A stretch of 64,000 nt of DNA. It comes from VRUE01 sp040879985. GTDB lineage: Bacteria > Actinomycetota > Thermoleophilia > Solirubrobacterales > 70-9. The stretch lies in the NCBI GenBank assembly GCA_040879985.1, contig JBBDJH010000002.1, forward strand, positions 124,001 through 188,000, written 5' to 3'. Under the pieces are notes generated by a model. It saw only the letters and a program-made list of their open reading frames with translations. It made no database searches and was not told where the DNA came from. The number at the start of each line of letters is the position of its first letter. Position 1 is the stretch's first letter. Below are positions 50,224 through 60,617 of this stretch, piece by piece. A program made the position numbers and the translations under genes.

Positions 50224-51264
50224 ATGTCCACGTTTCCGCCGGTCGAGCCTGCACTTACCCGCGGTATGCGCGGGAAAGGACCGGCTCGACCGACCGACCG
50301 GCAGGTCGGGCTGCTCGCCAAGCGACAGCATGGGATCGTCTCGCGCACGCAGTTGATCGCTCTCGGCCTTGGGGAAGATGCAATCGACCGCCGCCTGAGT
50401 GCGGGCCGCCTGTTCCCAATACATCGCGGGGTCTACGCAGTCGGCCACCCGAACGTGCCGAGGGACGGGCGGTGGCTTGCCGCCGTCCTCAGCGCCGGGG
50501 AAGGGGCCGTCCTGAGCCATGGCTCGGCGGCAGGGCTCTGGGGCATACAGGGCAGCGAAAATCGATCCAAGATCGACGTCTCGCTGCCTAGCTCGACCCG
50601 TTCATCGCCAACGGTGCGCCGCCACGAAGTCCGGTTGCCTGAGGACGAGGTGACCACCCGGCGTCGGATTCCAGTCACGACGCTCGTCCGGACCCTCTCC
50701 GACATCGCGGCTGGGTGCTCGCAGGAAAGCCTGGAAGGCGCGATCCGGGAGGCGGAATATCTGCACAGATTTCGCATCGAGAGCCTCGAGGCCTTCCAGA
50801 AACGACATCCGAGGCGTCGGGGTGCGATGAATGTGCGGGCCTGCCTGGAACGGCTTGGCCGCGGTCCACGTGGTCGGACGCGCAAAGAGCTCGAGGTGAG
50901 GTTTGCGAGCCTGCTCGCTCGCACCGACCTGCCGATGCCGACCCTCAACACACTCCTCGACCTCGACGGATTCAAAGTAGAGGCGGACTGCCTGTGGCGA
51001 GAGCGCCGATTGATCGTCGAACTGGACGGCGGCGAGGCTCACCGGACTCGGTCGGCGTTCGAGACGGACCGTGAACGGGACCGACGCCTTCAGGTCGCCG
51101 GCTGGCGCGTCATCCGGATCACCTGGTCGCAGCTCGACAGCCCGGCCCCCGTCCTCGCAGACCTCCGCCACATCTTGTTGGATGAGCCTGTCCTTTCCCG
51201 CGATATAGGCGGGAAACAACCGGGTCGAACGTTCCCGGGCGTACGTGATAACGTACGAGCGTAA
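50224..51264 (+). CDS. AbiEi-like winged-helix plus DUF559 (Vsr-like) nuclease-fold protein
   Basis: 346 aa. Residues about 20-110 resemble the AbiEi antitoxin-type winged helix (RQHGIVSRTQLIALGLGEDAIDRRLSAGRLFPIHRGVYAVGH). The C-terminal half is a DUF559/very-short-patch-repair endonuclease fold: LDGFKVEADCLWRERRLIVELDGGEAHRTRSAFETDRERDRRLQVAGWRVIRITW, with the E...D...ExD acidic residues expected for a PD-(D/E)XK-like site. The first about 20 and last about 28 residues are encoded by two inverted repeats and are probably not ancestral. The TAA overlaps the ATG of the XRE regulator. Role unknown: defence or DNA repair is possible. Confidence 0.8.
   Translation: MSTFPPVEPALTRGMRGKGPARPTDRQVGLLAKRQHGIVSRTQLIALGLGEDAIDRRLSAGRLFPIHRGVYAVGHPNVPRDGRWLAAVLSAGEGAVLSHGSAAGLWGIQGSENRSKIDVSLPSSTRSSPTVRRHEVRLPEDEVTTRRRIPVTTLVRTLSDIAAGCSQESLEGAIREAEYLHRFRIESLEAFQKRHPRRRGAMNVRACLERLGRGPRGRTRKELEVRFASLLARTDLPMPTLNTLLDLDGFKVEADCLWRERRLIVELDGGEAHRTRSAFETDRERDRRLQVAGWRVIRITWSQLDSPAPVLADLRHILLDEPVLSRDIGGKQPGRTFPGVRDNVRA
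50241..50291 (-). repeat. Palindromic repeat G, left copy
   Basis: GGTCGAGCC and GGCTCGACC form the outer arms around a CCCGC/GCGGG hairpin. On the minus strand GCCGGTCCTTTCCCGCG matches the right copy at 51186-51230 with one change, after which similarity is patchy. It is translated as the N-terminal tail of the DUF559 protein. Confidence 0.6.
51186..51230 (+). repeat. Palindromic repeat G, right copy
   Basis: GCCTGTCCTTTCCCGCGATA followed by GGCGGGAAA gives an 8-bp TTTCCCGC/GCGGGAAA hairpin. Inverted relative to the left copy at 50241-50291, so the two bracket the DUF559 gene; it is translated as that protein's C-terminal tail. Confidence 0.6.
51240..51257. promoter_or_regulatory. Operator palindrome and -10 of the XRE-cupin/leuCD transcript
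   Basis: CGTACGT-GATA-ACGTACG, a perfect 7-bp inverted repeat, 6 nt before the XRE ATG. The -10-like TAACGT (51249-51254) lies within it and ends 9 nt from the start codon. It is ideally placed for autorepression by the XRE protein, and would then also gate leuC-leuD. Confidence 0.55.
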
Positions 51265-51866
51265 TGAGCGTTGTGATTACCGATCCCAAGGTCGAGCCCG
51301 CGGCCGGCGCCGCCGTCGCCTCGCGGGTACGGGCGCTGCGCGAAGCGATGGGGTTCTCGCTGCGCGACCTGGCCGAGCGCAGCGGCGTGAGCGCGCCGAT
51401 GCTCTCCCAGGTCGAGCGCGGCGAGACCAGCCCGACGCTGGCCGTCGCGGAGAAGATCGCCGCCGGGCTGGAGTTGACGCTCTCACAGCTGCTGCGGCTC
51501 GACGAGGGAGAGCACGTCGCGGTCAGCCGCGCCGGCGAGCGCCGCCGCTTCGAGCGCGGCGGGCACCGCTTCGAGGAGCTGACCCCGCCGCTGCCGGGGC
51601 AGCGTGCCGACGTCTCTCTGCACACGCTGCGCGCCGGGTCCACGACGGGCGGCCCCGGCGATCCGCCGATTCACGAGCCCGGTAGCCGCGAGACCGCTGT
51701 CGTGCTGACCGGCGTCCTTGCGTTGACCGTCGACGGCACCCGCTACGAGCTGCACGCCGGCGACAGCGTCACCTTCGACGCCGACCTGCCGCACCACTTC
51801 GAGAACGACGGCGGGGAGCAGGCACGCTTCCTCGCCGTAATCGCCGCCGGGTTGAGGAGGAGCTGA
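51264..51866 (+). CDS. XRE-family regulator with C-terminal cupin
   Basis: 200-aa transcription factor. Residues about 20-78 form an XRE helix-turn-helix (RVRALREAMGFSLRDLAERSGVSAPMLSQVERGETSPTLAVAEKIAAGL). Residues about 110-195 form a cupin sensor (ETAVVLTGVLALTVDGTRYELHAGDSVTFDADLPHHFEND). It is followed immediately by leuC (stop TGA 3 nt before the leuC ATG) and preceded by a perfect palindrome, which suggests it autoregulates and controls leuCD; no effector can be named. Confidence 0.88.
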   Translation: MSVVITDPKVEPAAGAAVASRVRALREAMGFSLRDLAERSGVSAPMLSQVERGETSPTLAVAEKIAAGLELTLSQLLRLDEGEHVAVSRAGERRRFERGGHRFEELTPPLPGQRADVSLHTLRAGSTTGGPGDPPIHEPGSRETAVVLTGVLALTVDGTRYELHAGDSVTFDADLPHHFENDGGEQARFLAVIAAGLRRS

Positions 51867-51869
51867 GTG

Positions 51870-53255
51870 ATGCCGCAGACGATGTTCGACAAGATCTGGG
51901 GCGCCCACGAGGTCTCCGACGGCCTGCTCTACATCGACCTGCACCTCGTCCACGAGGTCACCTCGCCACAGGCATTCGACGGCTTGCGACTGGCTGGCCG
52001 GCCGCTGCGGCGCCCCGACAGGACGCTGGCCACCGCCGACCACAACGTGCCCACCGACGGCACGATGGCGGCGCGGCTGATCGCCGACCAGCTCTCCCGA
52101 ATCCAGGTCGAGACGCTGGAGCGGAACTGCGCGGAGTTCGGCATCCCGATCTACTCGCTGGGCTCCGAGCGGCAGGGGATCGTCCACGTGATCGGGCCGG
52201 AGCTGGGCGTCACCCAGCCGGGGATGACGATCGTCTGCGGCGACAGCCACACCTCGACCCACGGCGCCTTTGGCGCGCTCGCCTTCGGCATCGGCACCTC
52301 CGAGGTCGAGCACGTGCTCGCGACCCAGTGCCTGGTGCAGAAGCGGCCGAAGACGATGCGCATCCACTACTCGGGCGAGCTGGGAGCGGGGGTGACGCCG
52401 AAGGACCTGATCCTGGCGACGATCGGCCGGCTCGGCACCGGCGGCATGGTCGGCCACGCGGTCGAGTACGCCGGCCCGGCGATCGAGGCGCTCTCGATGC
52501 CGGGGCGGATGACGATCTGCAACATGACGATCGAGGGCGGCGGCCGCGCCGGCATGATCGCCCCCGACGAGACCACCTTCGAGTGGGTGCGCGGCAAACC
52601 CGCCGCACCGGGGGACTTCGATGCCGCGGTCGAGCGCTGGCGTTCGCTGCCGACCGACGCCGCCGCCGAGTTCGACACCGAGATCGAGGTCGACGCGGCG
52701 GGAATCTCGCCGATGGTCACCTGGGGCACGACCCCGGGGATGGTCGTCGAGGTGACCGACGCGGTGCCCGACCCGGGGGCGATCGACTCGCCCGCCGACC
52801 GCGAGTCGGCCGAACGGGCACTCACCTACATGGCGCTGGAGCCGGGCACGCCGATGACCGAGGTCGCCCCGGAACGGGTCTTCATCGGCTCCTGCACCAA
52901 CTCGCGGATCGAGGATCTGCGCGAGGCCGCGGCGATCGTCGACGGCCGCAAGGTCGCCGGCTCGGTCCGGGCGATGGTCGTCCCCGGATCCCAGCAGGTC
53001 AAGGCCGCGGCCGAGGAGGAGGGCCTGCACGACGTCTTCCGCGCCGCCGGCTTCGAGTGGCGCGAGGCGGGCTGCTCGATGTGCCTGGGGATGAACCCCG
53101 ACACGCTGATCGAGGGCGAGCGCTGCGCCTCGACCTCGAACCGCAACTTCGAGGGCCGCCAGGGCAAGGGCGGGCGCACCCACCTGGTCAGCCCGAAGAT
53201 GGCCGCCGCCGCCGCGATCGAGGGCCATTTCGTCGACATCAGGGAGTGGAGCTGA
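51870..53255 (+). CDS. leuC: 3-Isopropylmalate dehydratase large subunit
   Basis: Aconitase-family [4Fe-4S] isomerase of leucine synthesis, 461 aa. The Fe-S ligands appear as the IGSCTNSRIEDL Cys and the EAGCSMCLGMNPD pair. Other signatures are VCGDSHTSTHGAFGALAFGIGTSEVEHVLATQ and STSNRNFEGRQGKGGRTHLVSP. I prefer the ATG at 51870 with GGAGGAG upstream; a GTG at 51867 is adjacent. It lies in an operon with the XRE gene upstream and leuD downstream. Confidence 0.95.
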   Translation: MPQTMFDKIWGAHEVSDGLLYIDLHLVHEVTSPQAFDGLRLAGRPLRRPDRTLATADHNVPTDGTMAARLIADQLSRIQVETLERNCAEFGIPIYSLGSERQGIVHVIGPELGVTQPGMTIVCGDSHTSTHGAFGALAFGIGTSEVEHVLATQCLVQKRPKTMRIHYSGELGAGVTPKDLILATIGRLGTGGMVGHAVEYAGPAIEALSMPGRMTICNMTIEGGGRAGMIAPDETTFEWVRGKPAAPGDFDAAVERWRSLPTDAAAEFDTEIEVDAAGISPMVTWGTTPGMVVEVTDAVPDPGAIDSPADRESAERALTYMALEPGTPMTEVAPERVFIGSCTNSRIEDLREAAAIVDGRKVAGSVRAMVVPGSQQVKAAAEEEGLHDVFRAAGFEWREAGCSMCLGMNPDTLIEGERCASTSNRNFEGRQGKGGRTHLVSPKMAAAAAIEGHFVDIREWS

Positions 53256-53257
53256 CG

Positions 53258-53821
53258 ATGAGGCCGATCGACGTGATCAAGGGCAAGGTGTCCGTGCTCG
53301 ACCGGGCGGACGTCGACACCGACCAGATCATCCCCAAGCAGTTCCTCAAGCGGGTCGAGCGGACCGGCTTCGGCGAGTTCCTCTTCTACGACTGGCTGCG
53401 CTCGGGCGAGATCTCGCTGCAGCCGAACCCGATTCTCGTCGCCGGCCGCAACTTCGGCTGCGGCTCCTCGCGCGAGCACGCTCCCTGGGCGCTGGAGGAC
53501 TTCGGCTTCGAAGCGATCGTCGCGCCCTCCTTCGCCGACATCTTCTACTCCAACTGCACGAAGATCGGCCTATTGCCGGTCGTCCTCGACGAGGCGCACT
53601 GCCGGGCCGTGGCGGAGGCCGGGGAGGCGCGGATCGACGTCGACGACCAGACGGTCACCTGCGCCGGCGGCGTCTTCGAGTTCGAGATCGAGCCCGACGT
53701 GCAGCACCGCCTGCTCAACGGCCTCGACGACATCGGCATCACGCTCGAGAACGGCGCCGCGATCGAGGCGTTCGAGGCGGGGCGCGACGCAGACGCCGCG
53801 CCCACGACGACGGCGCTCTAG
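53258..53821 (+). CDS. leuD: 3-Isopropylmalate dehydratase small subunit
   Basis: Swivelling-domain subunit partnering LeuC, 187 aa. Signatures: VDTDQIIPKQFLKRVERTGFGEFLFYDW, NPILVAGRNFGCGSSREHAPWAL, AIVAPSFADIFYSNCTKIGLLPV. It starts 2 nt after the leuC stop. Confidence 0.95.
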   Translation: MRPIDVIKGKVSVLDRADVDTDQIIPKQFLKRVERTGFGEFLFYDWLRSGEISLQPNPILVAGRNFGCGSSREHAPWALEDFGFEAIVAPSFADIFYSNCTKIGLLPVVLDEAHCRAVAEAGEARIDVDDQTVTCAGGVFEFEIEPDVQHRLLNGLDDIGITLENGAAIEAFEAGRDADAAPTTTAL

Positions 53822-53848
53822 CCGTTCCACCGTGATTTATCGCCCTTA

Positions 53849-53854
53849 TAGAGT
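53849..53854 (+). promoter_or_regulatory. -10 element of leuB
   Basis: TAGAGT, inside the A+T-rich TTATAGAGT, ends 9 nt before the leuB GTG; leuB may thus be transcribed separately from leuCD. Confidence 0.4.
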
Positions 53855-53863
53855 GCCGCCCGC

Positions 53864-54985
53864 GTGAGCTCGACGCCCCGCATAGTGCTCCTGCCCGGCG
53901 ACGGGATCGGCCCGGAGATCGTCGCCGCGGCGCGGCGGCTGCTCGAGGCGCTCGGGGAGTTCGAGTTCGACGAGCGCCTGGTCGGCGGCTGCTCGATCGA
54001 CGCCCACGGCGTTGCGCTCACCGACGAGGTGCTCGCCGCCTGCCGCGAGTCCGACGCGGTGCTGCTCGGCGCCGTCGGCGGGCCGAAGTGGGACACCACC
54101 GACCCCGACGCGCCGCGCCCCGAGCAGGGTCTGCTCGGCCTGCGCAAGGGCATGGGGCTCTACGCCAACCTGCGCCCGGTGCGGCCCAGCCCGGCCCTGG
54201 TCGGGGCCAGCCCGCTGCGCGAGGAGCGCATCGCCGGCACCGACCTGCTGGTCGTGCGCGAGCTGACCGGCGGCATCTACTTCGGCGACAGCGGCCGCGA
54301 CGGCGACTCGGCCCACGACACCTGCGAGTACTCGGTCGCCGAGATCGAGCGCATCGCCCGGGCCGGCTTCGCGGCGGCCCAGCGGCGGGCGGCGGCCGGC
54401 GGGCGCAGCGCCCGCGTCACCTCGGTCGACAAGGCCAACGTGCTCGAGACGTCGCGCCTCTGGCGCGAAGTGGTCGGCCGCGTCGCCGGCGAGTACCCGG
54501 AGGTCGAGCTCGACCACCTATTGGTCGACAACGCGGCGATGCAGCTCGTCTCGCGCCCGGCCGAGTTCGACGTGATCCTCACCGAGAACCTCTTCGGCGA
54601 CATCCTCAGCGACGAGTCGGCGATGCTCACCGGCTCGCTCGGCATGCTGCCCTCGGCCAGCCTCGGCGAGGCCGGCGCGCCGGGCCTCTTCGAGCCGGTT
54701 CACGGCTCCGCGCCCGACATCGCCGGGCGGGGAATCGCCAACCCGCTCGCCACCTTCCTCAGCACGGCGATGCTGCTGCGCCACGGCCTCGGCCGCGCCG
54801 ACGAGGCGGAGCGGATCGAGACCGCCGTCGACGCGGTGCTCGAGCGCGGCCTGCGCACTCCCGACCTGCTCGGCGGCACGGTGGCGCCGGCGCCGACCCC
54901 GGAGAACCCCTCGCCCGAGAGCGAGGTCGGCACCGCGGCGATGACCGACGCCGTGCTGGCCGAGGTCCAGCCCGACCTTCCCTGA
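53864..54985 (+). CDS. leuB: 3-Isopropylmalate dehydrogenase
   Basis: NAD-dependent oxidative decarboxylase of leucine synthesis, 373 aa, GTG start. It opens RIVLLPGDGIGPEIVAAARRLLEAL. Other features are the LGAVGGPKW and GLYANLRPVRP substrate segments, RELTGGIYFGDSGRDGD, VDKANVLETSRLWREVV, LVDNAAMQLVSRPAEFDVILTENLFGDILSDESAMLTGSLGMLPSA and FEPVHGSAPDIAGRGIANPLA. Its place beside leuCD supports the isopropylmalate substrate over isocitrate or tartrate. Confidence 0.95.
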   Translation: MSSTPRIVLLPGDGIGPEIVAAARRLLEALGEFEFDERLVGGCSIDAHGVALTDEVLAACRESDAVLLGAVGGPKWDTTDPDAPRPEQGLLGLRKGMGLYANLRPVRPSPALVGASPLREERIAGTDLLVVRELTGGIYFGDSGRDGDSAHDTCEYSVAEIERIARAGFAAAQRRAAAGGRSARVTSVDKANVLETSRLWREVVGRVAGEYPEVELDHLLVDNAAMQLVSRPAEFDVILTENLFGDILSDESAMLTGSLGMLPSASLGEAGAPGLFEPVHGSAPDIAGRGIANPLATFLSTAMLLRHGLGRADEAERIETAVDAVLERGLRTPDLLGGTVAPAPTPENPSPESEVGTAAMTDAVLAEVQPDLP

Positions 54986-54996
54986 CTCATCGGGCA

Positions 54997-55002
54997 TACT
55001 TT
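54997..55002 (+). promoter_or_regulatory. -10 element of the ilvE-cimA-argH transcript
   Basis: TACTTT ends 6 nt before the ilvE ATG at 55009, in the 23-nt gap after leuB. Confidence 0.4.
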
Positions 55003-55008
55003 CCGGGC

Positions 55009-55950
55009 ATGGAGACGGCTGAGCTGATCTGGCAGAACGGCGAGTTCGTGCCCTGGGAGGAGGCCAGGACGCACGTGCTCAGCCACGGCCTGCACTACGG
55101 CACCGGCGTATTCGAGGGAATCCGCTGCTATGAGACCGAGCGCGGACCGGCTGTCTTCCGCCACCGCGAGCACTTGCAGCGGCTCGAGAAGTCGGCCGAG
55201 CTCTACTACTTCCAGCTGCCCTACTCGGCCGAGCAGCTGCGTGAGGCGACCAACGAGCTGGTCCGCCGCAACGGCCTCGGCTCCTGCTACATCCGGCCGC
55301 TCGCCTACCGCGGCTACGGCAACCTCGGGCTCTACGCGACCGACGCCCCGATCGACGTGATCGTCGCCGCCTTCCCCTGGGGGGTCTACCTCGGCGAGGA
55401 GGGCGCCCGGCACGGCATCCGCACCAAGGTCTCGTCCTGGCGGACGATCTCCGGCGACAGCCTGATCCCGCACGCGAAGGCCTCCGGCCAGTACCTCAAC
55501 TCGGTCCTCGCCAAGACCGAGGCGACCAACTCCGGCTACGACGAGGCGATCCTGCTCGACCAGCACGGCTGCGTCTCCGAGGGGTCGGGCGAGAACGTCT
55601 TCGTCGTCCGCGACGGCACGATCTGCACGCCGCCGCACACCGCGGCGATCCTCGACGGCATCACCCGCAACTCGGTGGTGCAGATCGCCCGCGACCTCGG
55701 CTACACGGTCGAGGAGCGGGGAATCGCCCGCGCCGAGCTCTACCTGGCCGACGAGGTCTTCCTGACCGGCACCGCGGCCGAGCTGGTCCCGGTGCGCGAG
55801 GTTGACGACCACCCGTTGGGCGAGCCCGGCGAGATCACCCGCGTGATCCAGGCCAAGTTCCAGGACGCCCTGCACGGGCGCGCCGAGGAGTACCTCGAGT
55901 GGCTCGACTTCGTCGAAGCCCCCGCCGGGCGAATTACGCCTGCCGCCTAG
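55009..55950 (+). CDS. ilvE: Branched-chain amino acid aminotransferase
   Basis: Fold-type IV PLP enzyme performing the last step of Ile, Leu and Val synthesis, 313 aa. Signatures: HVLSHGLHYGTGVFEGIRCYETERGPAVFRHREHL, the PLP Lys in SLIPHAKASGQYLNSVLAKTEA, DEAILLDQHGCVSEGSGENVFVV and GITRNSVVQIARDLGY. It heads a run of biosynthetic genes ending with mpg. Confidence 0.95.
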   Translation: METAELIWQNGEFVPWEEARTHVLSHGLHYGTGVFEGIRCYETERGPAVFRHREHLQRLEKSAELYYFQLPYSAEQLREATNELVRRNGLGSCYIRPLAYRGYGNLGLYATDAPIDVIVAAFPWGVYLGEEGARHGIRTKVSSWRTISGDSLIPHAKASGQYLNSVLAKTEATNSGYDEAILLDQHGCVSEGSGENVFVVRDGTICTPPHTAAILDGITRNSVVQIARDLGYTVEERGIARAELYLADEVFLTGTAAELVPVREVDDHPLGEPGEITRVIQAKFQDALHGRAEEYLEWLDFVEAPAGRITPAA

Positions 55951-55961
55951 AAAGGCATCGA

Positions 55962-57511
<1,550 letters not shown>

Positions 57512-57515
<4 letters not shown>

Positions 57516-58630
57516 GCGCCATCGAGCAGATTCCGCTGGCCCAACCGGAGATTGGCGCGCGCGAGGAGGAGCTGGCGCTCGCGGTGCTGCGCTCCGGCCG
57601 TCTCTCGCTGGGGCCGATGGGGGAGCGCTTCGAGCGCGAGCTCGCCGCCTGGCTCGGGGTCGAGGACGCAGTCGCCGTCTCGAGCGGCACGACCGCGCTG
57701 CACCTCGGCGTGCGGGCGCTCGGCTGGGGGCCGGGCGACGAGGTCCTGACCAGCCCGTTCAGCTTCGTCGCCTCGGCCAACTGCCTGCTCTACGAGGGCG
57801 TCAGGCCGGTCTTCTGCGACGTCGACCCGGTCACCCTCAACGTCGACCCGGGAGCGGTCGAGGTGGCCCTGGGCGAGCGCAGCGCCGGCATCCTGCCCGT
57901 CCACATCTTCGGCTATCCGGCGGCGATGGCGGAGCTGGAGGCGCTTGCGGCGCGGCACGGGCTCGGCATCCTCGAGGACGCCTGCGAGGCGCTCGGCGCG
58001 GTCGACTCCGAGGGCCGCGGGGTCGGGGCGCGCGGCAACCTCGCCAGCTTCGCCTTCTACGCCAACAAGCAGATGACCACCGGCGAGGGGGGGATGATCG
58101 TGCCGTCGGACCCCGGCGTCGCCGCCCGCCTGCGCTCCGAGCGCAACCAGGGCCGCGGCCCCGACATGGGCTGGCTCGACCACGGCGGGCTCGGCTTCAA
58201 CTACCGCCTCTCCGACCTCGCGGCGGCGCTCGGCGTCGCCCAGGTCGAGCGGCTCGACGACCTGCTCGGCCGCCGCGCCGCGGTCGCGTCGCTCTACGAA
58301 CAGGGCCTCAGCGAGATCGACGCCGTGACGGTGCCGCTGGCCGCGCGCGGCGCCGAGCGGCGCAGCTGGTTCGTCTACGTCGTCCGCCTCGCCGACGAGA
58401 TCGACCGCGACGCGACGATCGCCGCCCTCGCCGCGCGCGGTATCGCCGCCAAGGCCTACCTGCCCTGCATCCACCTCTTCCCGCACCTGCGCGAGCTCGG
58501 CTACCGCGAGGGCCAGTTCCCGGTCGCCGAAGCCGCCGCGACGCACTCGCTGGCGCTGCCCTTCTTCCCGGCGATGACGGAGTCGCAGGTCGCCCGCGTG
58601 TGCGAGTCTCTGGCCCGATCGCTGACCTGA
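57512..58630 (+). CDS. DegT/DnrJ/EryC1-family PLP aminotransferase
   Basis: 372 aa, GTG overlapping the cimA stop. Fold-type I enzyme family acting on nucleotide-linked ketosugars. Motifs: AVSSGTTALHLGVRALGWGPGDEV, PFSFVASANCLLYEGVRPVFCDVD, EDACEALGA and the PLP Lys in ASFAFYANKQMTTGEGGMI. Its tight coupling to cimA and argH (TGATG) is not explained by sugar metabolism. It may modify a surface glycan, or its context may be only historical; the substrate is not predictable. Confidence 0.88.
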
Positions 58631-60021
58631 TGTCCCGCTTCCGCAAAGAACCCGACCTGCGCTTCTGGCGGCTCAACCGCTCGATCGAGTTCGACGCGCG
58701 CCTGGCGCCCTACGACATCGACCAGTCGCAGGCCCACGCCCGCGGGCTGCAGCGGATTGGCGTGCTCGACGGCGCCGAGCTCGAGCGGATCGAGGCCGGG
58801 CTCGAGGAGGTCCGCGAACGGATCGGCAAACCCGGCTTCTCCTTCGCAGCCTCCGACGAGGACATCCACATGGCGATCGAGCGCCTGCTCGGCGAGGAGA
58901 TCGGTCCGCTCGCCGGCAAGCTGCACACCGGTCGCTCGCGCAACGACCAGGTCGCCACCGACGTTGCGATGGTCGTGCAGGCGCACTCGCTGCGGGCGAT
59001 GGAGCTGGCCAGGGCCGCGATGGAGCGCCTGCTCGAGGGGGCTGAACGGCACCGCGACTGGCCGATGCCCGGCTACACCCACCTGCAGCGGGCCCAGCCC
59101 GTCTACCTCGGCCACCACCTGCTCGCCTACTTCTGGATGCTCGCGCGCGACGTCCTGCGCTTCAACTTCGCGCTCGAGAGCGCCAGCGTGATGCCGCTCG
59201 GCTCCGGTGCCCTCGCCGGGGTCAACTGGGAGATCGACCGCCGCGCCGTCGCCGACGACCTCGGCTTCGAGCACGTCACCGCCAACTCGATCGACGGCGC
59301 CTCCAACCGCGACTTCGTCCTCGACTACCTCTCCGCCGCCTCGACCTGCGCGATGCACCTCTCGCGGCTCGGCTCGGAGATCGTCATCTGGAGCTCGGCG
59401 GAGTTCGGCTTCTGCCAGCTCGACGAGTCGTTCTCCTCGGGCTCGTCGATCATGCCGCAGAAGGTCAACCCGGACTCGGCCGAGCTGCTGCGCGCCAAGA
59501 GCCCCCGCGTCGCCGCCGACCACCTCTCGCTGCTGGGCACGATGCATGCCCTGCCGCTGACCTACGGCAAGGACATGCAGGAGGACAAGGAGCCGCTCTT
59601 CGACGCGATCGAGACGGTCGAGTCCTGCCTCGACATGGTCGAGGGGATGCTCGCCGGGATCGCCTTCGACCGCGATCGCCTCGCCGAGGCTTCCGGCGAC
59701 GAGATGCTCGCCGCCACCGAGGTCGCCGACCTGCTGGTCGGCAAGGGGGTGCCGTTCCGCGAGGCCCACGGGATCGTCGGCGCCCTGGTCCGCGACGCGG
59801 TCGAGCGCGGCATCGCCCTCTCCGAGCTGAGCGAGGACGATCTGCGGCAGCGCAGCGAGCATCTCGACAGCTCGTTCTACGAGGTGCTGCGGCGCGAGAG
59901 CTGGCTCGAGTCGAAGCGGATCGAGGGCGGCACGGCCTCGACCGCGCTGACGCGGCAGATCGAGCTCGCCCGGGAGACGCTCGACGCGGTCCGGGAGCGG
60001 GTGGGCGAGGAACAGCTGTGA
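58630..60021 (+). CDS. argH: Argininosuccinate lyase
   Basis: Last step of arginine synthesis, fumarase/aspartase superfamily, 463 aa. Signatures: SIEFDARLAPYDIDQSQAHARGL, AGKLHTGRSRNDQVATDVAMVV, MPGYTHLQRAQPVYLGHHLLAYFWM and the mobile loop GSSIMPQKVNPDSAEL. I choose the ATG at 58630, overlapping the preceding stop (TGATG), over a GTG at 58600. argG and the rest of the arginine genes are not in the window. Confidence 0.94.
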   Translation: MSRFRKEPDLRFWRLNRSIEFDARLAPYDIDQSQAHARGLQRIGVLDGAELERIEAGLEEVRERIGKPGFSFAASDEDIHMAIERLLGEEIGPLAGKLHTGRSRNDQVATDVAMVVQAHSLRAMELARAAMERLLEGAERHRDWPMPGYTHLQRAQPVYLGHHLLAYFWMLARDVLRFNFALESASVMPLGSGALAGVNWEIDRRAVADDLGFEHVTANSIDGASNRDFVLDYLSAASTCAMHLSRLGSEIVIWSSAEFGFCQLDESFSSGSSIMPQKVNPDSAELLRAKSPRVAADHLSLLGTMHALPLTYGKDMQEDKEPLFDAIETVESCLDMVEGMLAGIAFDRDRLAEASGDEMLAATEVADLLVGKGVPFREAHGIVGALVRDAVERGIALSELSEDDLRQRSEHLDSSFYEVLRRESWLESKRIEGGTASTALTRQIELARETLDAVRERVGEEQL

Positions 60022-60617
60022 GCGAGGCGGCAACCGCGGGCGAGAGCCGCCTCGAAGCCGCCTTCTTCGCTCGCAGCGTCCACCTCGTCGCCCGCGAGCT
60101 GATCGGCTGCCGCCTCTACCACGCGGGCTGCGGGGGCACTATCGTCGAGACCGAGAGCTACGAGCGCGACGACCCCGCCTGCCACGCCTATGCGGGACTG
60201 ACCAAGCGCACCGAGACGCTCTTCGGGCCGCCGGGACGGGCCTACGTCTACCTTTCCTACGGCATCCACAGTCTGCTCAACGCGGTCGCCGAGCCCGAGG
60301 GCGAGGCGGCGGCGGTGCTGATCCGGGCGCTAGCGCCAAGCGCCGGCCTGGAGCAGATGCGGACGCGGCGCGGCGACCGCCCCGACGAGGACCTCTGCTC
60401 GGGGCCGGGCAAGCTGACCGATGCGCTGGGGATCGGCCTCGACGCCAACGGCGCCGATCTCGGCTCAGACCCATTCCTGTTGCTGGCGCCCGAAACGGGC
60501 TGGAGCGGCGAGGTGGTCACGGGTCCGCGGGTGGGGATCAGCAAGGCGGTGGAGCGGCCGTGGCGCTTCTCGCTGGCCGGTAGTGCGTATGTCTCGAGGC
60601 CGAGGCCATCCCGGTAG
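60018..60617 (+). CDS. mpg: 3-Methyladenine DNA glycosylase (AAG/MPG family)
   Basis: Base-excision repair glycosylase removing alkylated purines, 199 aa. Motifs: FFARSVHLVARELIGCRL, VETESYERDDPACHAYAGLTKRTETLFGPPGRAYVYLSYGIHSLLNAV (catalytic Glu and Tyr) and LCSGPGKLTDALGI. GTG overlaps the argH stop. Its final codons and TAG stop lie inside the left arm of a hairpin repeat. Confidence 0.93.
   Translation: MSEAATAGESRLEAAFFARSVHLVARELIGCRLYHAGCGGTIVETESYERDDPACHAYAGLTKRTETLFGPPGRAYVYLSYGIHSLLNAVAEPEGEAAAVLIRALAPSAGLEQMRTRRGDRPDEDLCSGPGKLTDALGIGLDANGADLGSDPFLLLAPETGWSGEVVTGPRVGISKAVERPWRFSLAGSAYVSRPRPSR

Noticed and set aside
59440..59490. ArgH loop GSSIMPQKVNPD as a catalytic defect (Val where Lys is common)
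   Set aside because: The fumarate lyase signature tolerates variation at that position; the catalytic Ser and conserved Met, Lys and Asn remain.
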